Shown here: positions 43,537 through 48,576 of the stretch, piece after piece | Layout: every line of letters begins with the position of its first letter | Position numbering within the stretch: position 1 is the first letter of the stretch | IMG/VR virus record: IMGVR_UViG_3300008448_000145 | Span: 1 to 48,576 of that record | Length of the DNA: 48,576 nt | DNA from: a virus | Strand: one strand, 5' to 3' | The notes under the pieces: generated by a model | What the model was told of the DNA's origin: nothing | Seen by the model: only the letters and a program-made list of their open reading frames with translations | The model's database searches: none | Program-made: the position numbers and the translations under genes

Positions 43537-43745
43537 CAGTGTTCCCTCAACTCACCGGACTCGTACTTCTCGCGCTGGTCGAGTGAGTGGTGCAGGACAA
43601 CTCGTGGCTCATCCACACTGGGCGTCGGGCGACACCAGCAGTCGATCCGGGTTTTGTGCTCCCGCAGATCATTCAGCGGCACCACGTGGATCAGGTCGCA
43701 GGTGCAGTTGCGCCCTTGGTTGCAGTCCCCGGTGCATGAACTCAT
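43536..43745 (-). CDS. Cysteine-rich small protein (69 aa)
   Basis: Contains CTGDCNQGRNCTC near the start and CWCRP later, six cysteines in total, plus LNDLREH and the late REKYESG. It resembles conserved short proteins found beside terminases of some phages. The cysteines may bind zinc; function unknown. It overlaps both flanking genes. Confidence 0.65.
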   Translation of the reverse strand: MSSCTGDCNQGRNCTCDLIHVVPLNDLREHKTRIDCWCRPTPSVDEPRVVLHHSLDQREKYESGELREH

Positions 43746-43945
43746 GCTGGCTCTCCCTGTACCAACGAGATCACGAACTCACGTCCGTGCTTCTTGCTGC
43801 GTGTGATCTTGGTCTGGAACGACAGGCTGGCGCGGCCCAGTGCGTTCTCTACGGCGACGGCCTCGGTGGCGGTGCGCAGTTTCACGGCGCGAAAGCCGTT
43901 GAAGTTCTGGGTGAATAGGTCTTCAATTTTCGATGGCAGTTGCAT
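43742..43945 (-). CDS. Small hypothetical protein (67 aa)
   Basis: ATG 43945 gives a 67-residue alpha/beta protein (LPSKIEDLFTQNFNGFRAVK, FVISLVQGEPA). A further in-frame ATG at 44002 would overlap small terminase by 80 bases and is less likely. Ribosome site not strong. It lies between small terminase and the Cys-rich protein. Unknown role, perhaps a terminase accessory factor. Confidence 0.5.
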   Translation of the reverse strand: MQLPSKIEDLFTQNFNGFRAVKLRTATEAVAVENALGRASLSFQTKITRSKKHGREFVISLVQGEPA

Positions 43946-44402
43946 CTTGTACGTCCACGGTGGTTGCTTCAATGGTACGGGCGTCGCGGGCGTCGCTGCC
44001 AAGGTTGATGGTGATCTTCACACCACCGGTGCCGTTGTCCTGCGGGCCAGCGTCCTTTGGCTCCAATCCGGCCCACTTCACCGTGGACTTGATCAGATCG
44101 GCCTTGACTGCGGGGGAGACTGCTGCGTCATGGATCAATAGCCACGAGGTCGTCAGCAACTCCTCGGCTTGGGCGCGGGCCTTGAGCTTGAACGTCAGCC
44201 CCTTCTCCCGAACCTCGGTGCGGTAGCCCTCCACCTTCTTGAGAAAGATGGGGTCGGCGTTGAACGTGAGGATGTCGTTGGCCGAGATGCGGTGCCGTGT
44301 GATGACCTCCTGCAAGGTATCACCACTGCCCTCAAGGGTCAGGGCTACGTCAAAGGCCAGACGGTCATTCCACTTGGTGTGATTGAGAGGTAGGTTGTCC
44401 AT
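43923..44402 (-). CDS. Terminase small subunit (159 aa)
   Basis: Position immediately upstream of the large terminase and a helix-turn-helix-like N-terminal segment (TLQEVITRHRISANDILTFN), then a helical oligomerisation region and an Asn/Asp/Thr-rich tail, match small terminases that recognise phage DNA ends. The ATG at 44402 has no upstream ribosome site; instead a -10 element lies seven bases from it, so a leaderless mRNA is likely. Assignment by context and fold. Confidence 0.75.
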   Translation of the reverse strand: MDNLPLNHTKWNDRLAFDVALTLEGSGDTLQEVITRHRISANDILTFNADPIFLKKVEGYRTEVREKGLTFKLKARAQAEELLTTSWLLIHDAAVSPAVKADLIKSTVKWAGLEPKDAGPQDNGTGGVKITINLGSDARDARTIEATTVDVQDATAIEN

Positions 44403-44439
44403 GAGCGCAATATAGCACGGGGGGTTACGGGGGTGTCAA
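44403..44439 (-). promoter_or_regulatory. Candidate sigma70 late promoter for leaderless small-terminase mRNA
   Basis: A perfect -35 TTGACA (44439 to 44434) and a -10 TATATT (44414 to 44409), spacer 19. The next six bases GCGCTC lead directly to ATG 44402, so transcription would begin at or near the A of the start codon. The spacer is longer than ideal. The -35 is part of the shared CTTGACAC motif. Confidence 0.5.
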
Positions 44440-44549
44440 GAGGTGGGGTAACTTTACACGTCCTATTTTTGGGTCTTGGTTTAAGAGGTTGCCTACAACT
44501 ACCGGGGGCCTCGCTTTTCTCAAGCCATGTACCCCCCTCCCCCTCGCGT

Positions 44550-44615
44550 CACGCACGCGCATCACGTGCGCACGCGCATCATGTGCGCACATGCGCATTA
44601 CGCGCATTATGCGCG
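44550..44615. repeat. GC-rich alternating purine-pyrimidine tract (GCGCAT repeats)
   Basis: Nearly strict alternation of purine and pyrimidine with GCGCAT at 44557-44562, 44574-44579, 44593-44598 and 44602-44607; a 17-base unit GCGCATCAnGTGCGCAC is repeated in tandem. Such tracts readily adopt left-handed Z-DNA under negative supercoiling. Confidence 0.85.
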
Positions 44616-44690
44616 AGGCAACTTGACACTTTCGGCAAGATCGGCGAGTCTGAATTTGTCGATGCAGTGATCTCGCTGCAAAGATTCAAA

Positions 44691-44702
44691 GCTCTTTAAC
44701 AA
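44691..44702 (+). promoter_or_regulatory. boxA-like antitermination element
   Basis: GCTCTTTAACAA matches the conserved boxA of ribosomal RNA leaders, where NusB and NusE bind to prevent Rho-dependent termination. It lies in the untranslated leader of the 44787 gene, the usual position for such elements. No unambiguous boxB hairpin follows. Confidence 0.65.
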
Positions 44703-44712
44703 CACATAGCAG

Positions 44713-44781
44713 TCTCCTTGCGTGATGACCTTCGTTAGAAGGTTGCATTCCGCCACCGGATGAGGGTCATCACTTAGGAGA
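44713..44781 (+). promoter_or_regulatory. Leader hairpin that can mask a Shine-Dalgarno site
   Basis: TCTCCT (44713-44718) can pair with AGGAGA (44776-44781) and GTGATGACC (44722-44730) with GGTCATCAC (44765-44773), giving about 15 pairs interrupted by a small internal loop. The loop holds 34 bases. The AGGAG at 44776-44780 is the ribosome site of ATG 44787, so folding should reduce translation. The competing small hairpin CCTTC-GTTA-GAAGG (44729-44742) could open the stem. Candidate riboregulator. Confidence 0.6.
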
Positions 44782-44786
44782 TAGCT

Positions 44787-45086
44787 ATGTCTGCAAAGAC
44801 TTTTGAGGGTTCGGTGTCCATCGTCAAGAACACCAAGGGCGAAATCGCTCTGAAGAAAGACGCTGACGGTAAGTTTACGGTTGAGAATGCTGGCGAATGC
44901 CACGCAAAGATGACCGAGCTTTCCAAGAAGCTCAAGGCTCCGATCAACAAGTACTCCTTGTTTATCGCTGACGGTGGCACCGAAGCAGTGATGTTGGCAA
45001 ACCGGTTCGGCAACCCCTACATCGCACTGCTCCCCAAGCGTGGTGACGGCGCTGTGAAGCGCAACGCAGTAACCAAGCTGGCGTAA
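44787..45086 (+). CDS. Paralogous small protein A (99 aa)
   Basis: A small alpha/beta protein whose ending FGNPYIALLPKRGDGAVKRN and KLA terminus is repeated in the protein at 46026-46322 (WGKPYIALLPERKAPGAVKV...KLA). The N-terminal halves also align (FEGSVSIVKNTKGEIAL against YQGQVSVFSNANKQLVV). Its expression appears to be controlled by the boxA and leader hairpin, and it is followed by a strong terminator. An abundant early protein would fit, but the function is unknown. Confidence 0.8.
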   Translation: MSAKTFEGSVSIVKNTKGEIALKKDADGKFTVENAGECHAKMTELSKKLKAPINKYSLFIADGGTEAVMLANRFGNPYIALLPKRGDGAVKRNAVTKLA

Positions 45087-45092
45087 GTAGTA

Positions 45093-45124
45093 ACCCGGAG
45101 CGTGACAGGCTCCGGGTCTTTTTT
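45093..45124 (+). terminator. Intrinsic terminator after protein A gene
   Basis: A perfect 9-bp stem ACCCGGAGC / GCTCCGGGT with loop GTGACAG, then CTTTTTT. The same loop sequence appears in the hairpin at 46773-46795. Confidence 0.9.
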
Positions 45125-45140
45125 CAAACTGGAGAACCAC

Positions 45141-45227
45141 ATGAGCGACGACACAAAAGCAATCCTTGGCGCGATCATCTTCGCACCCATCTTCTACTTC
45201 CTGCTGGTTGTAGTGATGTCCTTCTAA
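45141..45227 (+). CDS. Single-pass membrane microprotein (28 aa)
   Basis: ATG 45141 follows GGAGAACC and precedes TAA 45225-45227. The peptide is a polar start (MSDDTKA) followed by one transmembrane helix (ILGAIIFAPIFYFLLVVVMSF). It is bounded by terminators on both sides. Small hydrophobic phage peptides often affect host membrane or lysis. Function unknown; the ribosome site and context support translation. Confidence 0.6.
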   Translation: MSDDTKAILGAIIFAPIFYFLLVVVMSF

Positions 45228-45231
45228 CCAC

Positions 45232-45256
45232 AGCCCGCTTCGGCGGGCTTTTTTTT
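45232..45256 (+). terminator. Intrinsic terminator after the membrane microprotein
   Basis: Stem AGCCCGC/GCGGGCT with loop TTCG, followed by TTTTTTTT (45249-45256). Together with 45093-45124 it encloses the microprotein gene. Confidence 0.9.
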
Positions 45257-45479
45257 GTCTGATGTCTCCCTCATTGGTGAGGGTAAGACCGCCACAGGTT
45301 TACAGGCTGACGAACTGCGGGGAAACTCGCTTTTTTTCTGTGTGTTACACACACCATACGTCGGGGGTTTATAGCACCAACGCTGCGGTACTGAACGACT
45401 TTACAGCGGGGGGACTAGGCTAGTTTACACTGCGCTGTAACAGTACGTGTAAAGTGTCAAGTAAGGGGTTAACCTGACA

Positions 45480-45874
45480 CAATCTAACTGTACATCCAAC
45501 AATCTATTTTTAACTCAGCACGAAATCAGTACTTTACATCAAGAAACTTTACATACTTTAAGTGTCAAGTTAGAGGGAAAGTCCAATGAAATCAACCACT
45601 TACGTGGTTTTTACCATGAGCCATGAGTCTATGAACGATATAGATGATATAGAAAAGATAGGTTTTTAACGTATACCCTTTCACAAGAAAAAGAATTCCC
45701 TCGTTTCATAATGTGGGACATAAATCTTCCAACTTTTTAGTGCGACATTACTTCCAAAAACGTAGATTGTTTAGATCGTCGCTCCTAAGTCGTTGATTTC
45801 ATTGGAATTCTGCGATCTATGAGCAATCTAACTTGACACTTATTCATAGATTGTTTACATCAATTCGTAGATTG
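45480..45874. repeat. TAGATTG repeat family, six copies in both orientations
   Basis: CAATCTA at 45480-45486 and 45500-45506 (spaced 20 bases), TAGATTG at 45763-45769, CAATCTA at 45824-45830, TAGATTG at 45847-45853 and 45868-45874 (spaced 21 bases). Several are followed by TTTA. Spacings near two helical turns suggest a protein-binding array such as iterons or operators. Confidence 0.75.
45586..45669 (+). CDS. Possible leader-type peptide ORF (27 aa)
   Basis: ATG 45586 to TAA 45667-45669 encodes an acidic peptide (SHESMNDIDDIEKIGF). Only a GAGGGA-like sequence precedes it and it contains its own hairpin (45594-45612), so translation is doubtful. Confidence 0.2.
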   Translation: MKSTTYVVFTMSHESMNDIDDIEKIGF

Positions 45875-46025
45875 TTCACGCGCCAAGCCCCCTTAAAGCT
45901 GCTTGACACAACCCATGTTCTTGGAAAACAGTCCGCCACTTGACGTTCGGCGCAGCCCCGGCGAGACTGGCTGGGCCTCGGTGCTGGGCTTTATACAGCA
46001 TTACAACAACCTCTAAGGAGCCATC

Positions 46026-46322
46026 ATGGCGAAGATTTATCAAGGTCAAGTATCAGTGTTCAGCAATGCCAACAAGCAGTTGGTGGTCAAGCCCGATGTT
46101 GAGGGCAAGTTCAGCCATGAGAATGTCGCTGAACTTTACAGCACCATGTTGACACTCGGCAAGAAACACAAGATGGAAGTCAGGGTGTTCAAGCCTGAGA
46201 ATGAAACAAACTGTGACACCCCACTGCTGATGGCAGATCGTTGGGGCAAGCCTTACATTGCTCTGTTGCCAGAACGCAAGGCACCGGGTGCTGTCAAAGT
46301 CACTGTCCAAAAGCTCGCTTAA
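46026..46322 (+). CDS. Paralogous small protein B (98 aa)
   Basis: Paralogue of protein A (44787-45086), with the same size, fold pattern and ending GKPYIALLPERKAPGAVKVT and QKLA. TAAGGAG lies about six bases before ATG 46026. It opens the rightward operon of small genes. Function unknown; conservation of the terminal ALLP..GAVK motif in both copies points to a shared partner or activity. Confidence 0.8.
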   Translation: MAKIYQGQVSVFSNANKQLVVKPDVEGKFSHENVAELYSTMLTLGKKHKMEVRVFKPENETNCDTPLLMADRWGKPYIALLPERKAPGAVKVTVQKLA

Positions 46323-46334
46323 CAAGGAGACATC

Positions 46335-46535
46335 ATGGCTACTGTCCAAACCCTCCCTTACATTGCCCCTCGTAAACAGCGCAAGGAATCAGTTCGTTAC
46401 GTTGTCAAGTGGATCGTTGCTGACACGATGTACTTTCAATGGTTTAAACGTGACAGTGCAGCCTGTGCCTTTCAACAGCGCATGGTTGATGCTGGTTACG
46501 AGACTCGTTTACTGATGCACCCTGCATCAAAGTGA
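46335..46535 (+). CDS. Small basic protein (66 aa)
   Basis: Residues 15-40 (RKESVRYVVKWIVADTMYFQ) are basic and aromatic, and the gene follows a perfect AAGGAG. The protein is compact alpha/beta without cysteine clusters. Unknown function; likely an early phage modulator because it is short and lies in this operon. Confidence 0.65.
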   Translation: MATVQTLPYIAPRKQRKESVRYVVKWIVADTMYFQWFKRDSAACAFQQRMVDAGYETRLLMHPASK

Positions 46536-46547
46536 AGATTGCGGTTT

Positions 46548-46575
46548 GCAGTGTGCCGTCTCACACTGCGTTTTT
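46548..46575 (+). terminator. Hairpin with T-run between small genes
   Basis: Stem GCAGTGTG/CACACTGC (8 bp) with loop CCGTCT and GTTTTT. Terminator-like, but only 16 bases before the next start; may act as an attenuator. Confidence 0.65.
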
Positions 46576-46590
46576 ACTGGAGCTTCGGCT

Positions 46591-46761
46591 ATGAAAGTTG
46601 CAATGACAGAACAGCGTTTCGTTACGCTGGAAGACGCTGGTTTCGAGGAGGATAACTCCTCAGAGCCAGTGCATGGGCAGTACCTCAGCAGTGAGGGAAG
46701 CATCTACTCTTACACAGAGTGGTTCTACGATGCCGATGAGTCGGCATTCAGCATTGTTTGA
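46591..46761 (+). CDS. Small acidic protein (56 aa)
   Basis: The start at 46591 is supported by GGAGC eight bases upstream; an earlier ATG at 46546 lies inside the attenuator hairpin. The protein is acidic (FEEDNSSEP, EWFYDADESA). Its leader (TCACACTG...GGAGC...GCTATGAA) resembles that of the following gene. Function unknown. Confidence 0.6.
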   Translation: MKVAMTEQRFVTLEDAGFEEDNSSEPVHGQYLSSEGSIYSYTEWFYDADESAFSIV

Positions 46762-46772
46762 CACGTCAACTT

Positions 46773-46795
46773 ACAGCCCTGTGACAGAGGGCTGT
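46773..46795 (+). other. Hairpin with GTGACAG loop
   Basis: Stem ACAGCCCT / AGGGCTGT (8 bp) around the loop GTGACAG, identical in loop to the terminator at 45093. No T-run follows, so it is not a typical terminator; a palindrome TTGACACGTCAA (46758-46769) lies just before it. Confidence 0.75.
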
Positions 46796-46830
46796 GGGGT
46801 GCAATGTCGCACTGTATCGGAGCAAACGCT

Positions 46831-47181
46831 ATGAAGATTGCCAACAGAGATGCACGACAGTTCGTGCAGAAACAGCACCCCTTCGAGGGGAACAACATCT
46901 ATGCCCAGTTTCACACCCAGAACAACGACGATGGAACCAATGGCCCCGACATGTGGTACGTGGTTTACAGCTACGGGGATCACTGGCCGCTGTTCATCCA
47001 TGCTGGAGACACATGGTTCGAGAATGAGGACAAGCACTCTGTGACCACCAGCAAACACAGGACACAGACCCATCCTCACCGCCCCACTGTGCTGCTGTCC
47101 ACCAAGTGGATGCTGCGCCTTGCCAAAGGGGGTTATGCCGCCATTGCCAAAGAGCGCATCCTGCAAGGAGAGCCAGCGTGA
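46831..47181 (+). CDS. Hypothetical protein (116 aa)
   Basis: ATG 46831 follows GGAGCAAACGCT; an alternative ATG at 46804 would precede the ribosome site. The N-terminal MKIANRDARQFVQKQ is similar in style to the 56-residue protein upstream. Residues 40-75 contain DMWYVVYSYGDHWPLFIHAG, with many aromatic residues, and the C-terminal part is basic. Function unknown. Its stop overlaps the next start (GTGA). Confidence 0.65.
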   Translation: MKIANRDARQFVQKQHPFEGNNIYAQFHTQNNDDGTNGPDMWYVVYSYGDHWPLFIHAGDTWFENEDKHSVTTSKHRTQTHPHRPTVLLSTKWMLRLAKGGYAAIAKERILQGEPA

Positions 47182-47384
47182 AAGGCAAGCCAACGCTTTA
47201 CATCGACCAGTGGGGGAGCCGCTGGTGGGCCAAGACTGTCAAGGAACTGCGAGAGCAGATCGGCATGGGGGGAAGCCGTGTGTCCAAGATGTACGTGGAC
47301 AAGAAGGATGGCCGCTCTGTACATGTCGGCTATGTCGTCGGTCAGCACTGGCTGACTGCCTATCAACGAGTGGAGGGAACATGA
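47178..47384 (+). CDS. Hypothetical protein (68 aa)
   Basis: GTG start 47178 with AAGGAG seven bases upstream, overlapping the previous stop. It encodes a small alpha/beta protein (LYIDQWGSRWWAKTVKELRE, VGQHWLTAYQRV) with many Trp and basic residues. No known family. The stop overlaps the next ATG (ATGA). Confidence 0.65.
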   Translation: MKGKPTLYIDQWGSRWWAKTVKELREQIGMGGSRVSKMYVDKKDGRSVHVGYVVGQHWLTAYQRVEGT

Positions 47385-47575
47385 GAGTGATCTGCCGCTG
47401 TGGGGATGATGTCCCTACCAAACGTGCTGAACTGGGCTACAGGACATGCCTTGTCTGTGGTGACAAGGCAGCACGTCAAGTACGCCACACCGTGGCACCG
47501 ATGAACAAGAGCAACTACATGCTGTTCACTGACCCTGAACTGCTCAAGCAACTCAACCCAAAGAGGACAATGTAA
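47381..47575 (+). CDS. Small zinc-ribbon protein (64 aa)
   Basis: A four-cysteine zinc ribbon: CRCGDD and CLVCGDK (C5, C7, C23, C26), a pattern seen in DksA/TraR-like and other small phage regulators. The C-terminal half is basic and polar. It may bind RNA polymerase or nucleic acid, but this is inference. Tightly coupled to both neighbours. Confidence 0.65.
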   Translation: MRVICRCGDDVPTKRAELGYRTCLVCGDKAARQVRHTVAPMNKSNYMLFTDPELLKQLNPKRTM

Positions 47576-47802
47576 TGTTTAGGAACAAGTTCAAACTCAA
47601 GCCCATCCCCCCAATGGGGGTGTCCATCAACGACACCTTGTGGAAACGTGTTGCCCGGTGGCTGTCCTATGTCATCTCGGTGACTGTCATCGGTGTACTG
47701 ATGGCTGTGTTTCTGCTCGAATGGATGGCTGGTTGCGGGGAAACCTACACCGATTCCAAAGGAGTGCAACATGCCAACGAATGCCTGTTCATCAACCGAT
47801 AA
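47575..47802 (+). CDS. Single-pass membrane protein (75 aa)
   Basis: A basic N-terminus, then one transmembrane helix at about 31-52 (YVISVTVIGVLMAVFLLEWM), and a small exported tail with cysteines (CGETYTD, NECLF) that may form a disulphide. It begins at the last base of the preceding stop. Function unknown, possibly envelope-related. Confidence 0.7.
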   Translation: MFRNKFKLKPIPPMGVSINDTLWKRVARWLSYVISVTVIGVLMAVFLLEWMAGCGETYTDSKGVQHANECLFINR

Positions 47803-48013
47803 CCTGCGGCTTTACATGCTGCGGTACGGCAAACGTGGAGCACCAGTGCGTGACTCCACTGGCCGGATCATCTATTTCAACGACAAGGAGAGTGCAAAGC
47901 GACAGAGAAACGAACTTAACACCGGGGTAAACCCACCCATTTTTGTTGTATCTACCGGCCCTGACCATCAACCCAAATCCGAGAGGAAAATCAAATGCGA
48001 GCCACTCTGCTGA
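47771..48013 (+). CDS. Hypothetical protein (80 aa)
   Basis: The start at 47771 overlaps the previous gene by 32 bases and the end overlaps the next start. The sequence has a basic helical middle (KESAKRQRNELNTG) and Cys residues at both ends. No recognised domain; the start could be further downstream. Confidence 0.55.
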   Translation: MPTNACSSTDNLRLYMLRYGKRGAPVRDSTGRIIYFNDKESAKRQRNELNTGVNPPIFVVSTGPDHQPKSERKIKCEPLC

Positions 48014-48576
48014 AAGAAACCATCAAGTCTCTGTTCCCCATCACCCGTACCCTGTCCATTGAGGGTAGCCCCGGTGGTGGCAAGACCACCATCGTCCACG
48101 AGGTTGCACAGGAACTTGACATCCCCTGCATCGAACGTCACATGCCAACCATGTTGGTCGAGGACTTCGGCATCCTGTTCCCAGACGGCAGCGACAAGCT
48201 GAACTACCGTCTCCCTGACTGGTTCCCTGTCAAGGGCAAAGCTCCCGAGGCTGGCATCCTGCTGTTCGATGACCGCAACCAAGCTGGCCCTGATCTCCAG
48301 AAGGTGCTCGCCAACATCTGCCAAGCCCGGACACTGCATGGTGTACCGATGCCCGATGGCTGGATGGTGGTGTCCACTGGCAACAGGCAGTCTGACCGTG
48401 CTGGTGCCAACCGGGTGCTGAGTCACCTCCGTAACCGTGAGACTGTGATCGAGTTGGAAACCCACCTTGACGACTGGACTTCATGGGCCATCAACCACGG
48501 TGTCAAGCCCGAGGTGATCAGCTTCATCCGCTTCCGTCCCGGTCTGTTGCATGACTTCGATCCACAGCGTGACCAG
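47995..48576 (+). CDS. MoxR-like AAA+ ATPase, N-terminal part
   Basis: The frame is open to the window end, so the gene is incomplete. Walker A GSPGGGKT lies near residues 24-31, the Walker B-like ILLFDDRNQAGP near 88, and sensor-1 type VVSTGNRQSDR near 125. These are the marks of MoxR-type ATPases, which remodel metal-binding or protein complexes and often act with a VWA-domain partner encoded just downstream. In phages they can help virion assembly or counter host defence. No partner can be seen because the window ends. Confidence 0.85.
   Translation, partial: MRATLLKETIKSLFPITRTLSIEGSPGGGKTTIVHEVAQELDIPCIERHMPTMLVEDFGILFPDGSDKLNYRLPDWFPVKGKAPEAGILLFDDRNQAGPDLQKVLANICQARTLHGVPMPDGWMVVSTGNRQSDRAGANRVLSHLRNRETVIELETHLDDWTSWAINHGVKPEVISFIRFRPGLLHDFDPQRDQ

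Larger units (their letters stand above)
44403..44786. other. Divergent control region, left half
   Basis: 384 bases without a real gene between the leftward late cluster and the rightward small-gene unit. It holds the late promoter candidate (44402-44439), a GC-rich alternating purine-pyrimidine tract (44550-44615), a CTTGACAC copy (44622-44629), a boxA (44691-44702) and the ribosome-site-masking stem (44713-44781). Overlapping short frames here lack coding character. Confidence 0.75.
44433..45909. repeat. CTTGACAC motif, six copies (+ one at 1508-1515)
   Basis: Exact 8-mers at 44433-44440 (minus), 44622-44629 (plus), 45454-45461 (minus), 45562-45569 (minus), 45832-45839 (plus) and 45902-45909 (plus); a further copy at 1508-1515 (plus) precedes the VRR-NUC gene. 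Several extend to ACTTGACACTT. The clustering in non-coding DNA and the TTGACA core suggest shared promoter -35 elements or operator sites. Confidence 0.75.
45257..46025. other. Non-coding AT-rich repeat region (possible origin or operator region)
   Basis: About 770 bases with no convincing gene. Contains TAGATTG repeats, CTTGACAC copies, many TTTACA elements, a palindrome TGTGTGT-T-ACACACA at 45339-45353, an inverted repeat TTTACAC/GTGTAAA (45424-45430, 45447-45453), and a small stem AACCAC-TTAC-GTGGTT with trailing T bases at 45594-45612. Composition is markedly more AT-rich than the flanking genes. Ends with a GGAGCC ribosome site for ATG 46026. Confidence 0.7.

Noticed and set aside
44623-44655. 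TTGACA at 44623 as a rightward promoter
   Set aside because: No acceptable -10 at 15-19 bases; kept only as a copy of the CTTGACAC motif.
45940-45997. Promoter before protein B (TTGACG and TATACA)
   Set aside because: The elements are about 45 bases apart and each lacks a partner at proper spacing.
1-48576. tRNA genes, integrase, attachment sites and lysogeny repressor
   Set aside because: None recognised by eye; a virulent lifestyle is possible but the window is not the whole genome.

Overview
The window is about 48.6 kb of a tailed double-stranded DNA bacteriophage (or a prophage or metagenomic phage contig). It is gene-dense and moderately GC-rich, with no host genes. The order small terminase, large terminase, portal, scaffold, major capsid, adaptor, tailspikes, nozzle-like protein, lysis genes, internal virion proteins, with no tape-measure, sheath or major tail-tube gene, indicates a short-tailed (podovirus-like) virion. 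Strong AAGGAG-type ribosome sites, sigma70-like promoter elements and a good rrn-type boxA suggest a proteobacterial host. Codon and base use would fit a freshwater beta-proteobacterium, but that is inference. No phage RNA polymerase gene lies in the window, so transcription probably relies on host polymerase, at least here.

Layout. (1) 1-8431, plus strand: replication and recombination block. It holds the C-terminus of a family A DNA polymerase, a zinc-motif microprotein, a Cas4/RecB-like Fe-S nuclease, a VRR-NUC nuclease, an SNF2-type helicase, a candidate ssDNA-binding protein with a Cys cluster, a small HTH protein and a primase-helicase fusion. (2) 8421-44402, minus strand: one long late cluster, read right to left. 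It starts with small terminase, two small genes and large terminase, followed by a terminator. Then come portal, scaffold, major capsid, decoration-like and fibre-like proteins, small basic proteins, adaptors, an AT-rich tailspike/fibre module (27-31.7 kb), small membrane proteins, holin, M15 endolysin, nozzle-like tail protein, and the internal/ejection proteins ending in a 2665-residue giant. The two blocks converge and their stop codons overlap at 8421-8431. (3) 44403-46025: a divergent control region, mostly non-coding. It carries a leaderless late promoter candidate, repeated CTTGACAC and TAGATTG motifs, an alternating purine-pyrimidine tract, a boxA, a hairpin that can mask a Shine-Dalgarno sequence, and two terminators enclosing a two-gene unit. 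(4) 46026-48576, plus strand: a second early-type operon of small proteins, ending in a truncated MoxR-like AAA+ ATPase. Regions 4 and 1 run in the same direction and could join on a circular or permuted genome, but this cannot be shown here.

Most interesting points: the 44.4-46.0 kb control region (boxA followed by an RNA stem that masks the ribosome site, plus two repeat families typical of operators or iterons); the paralogous gene pair flanking it; the giant virion protein with a metalloprotease-like HETLGH motif; UUCG-type hairpins in consecutive gaps of the capsid operon; and a duplicated tailspike anchor domain.
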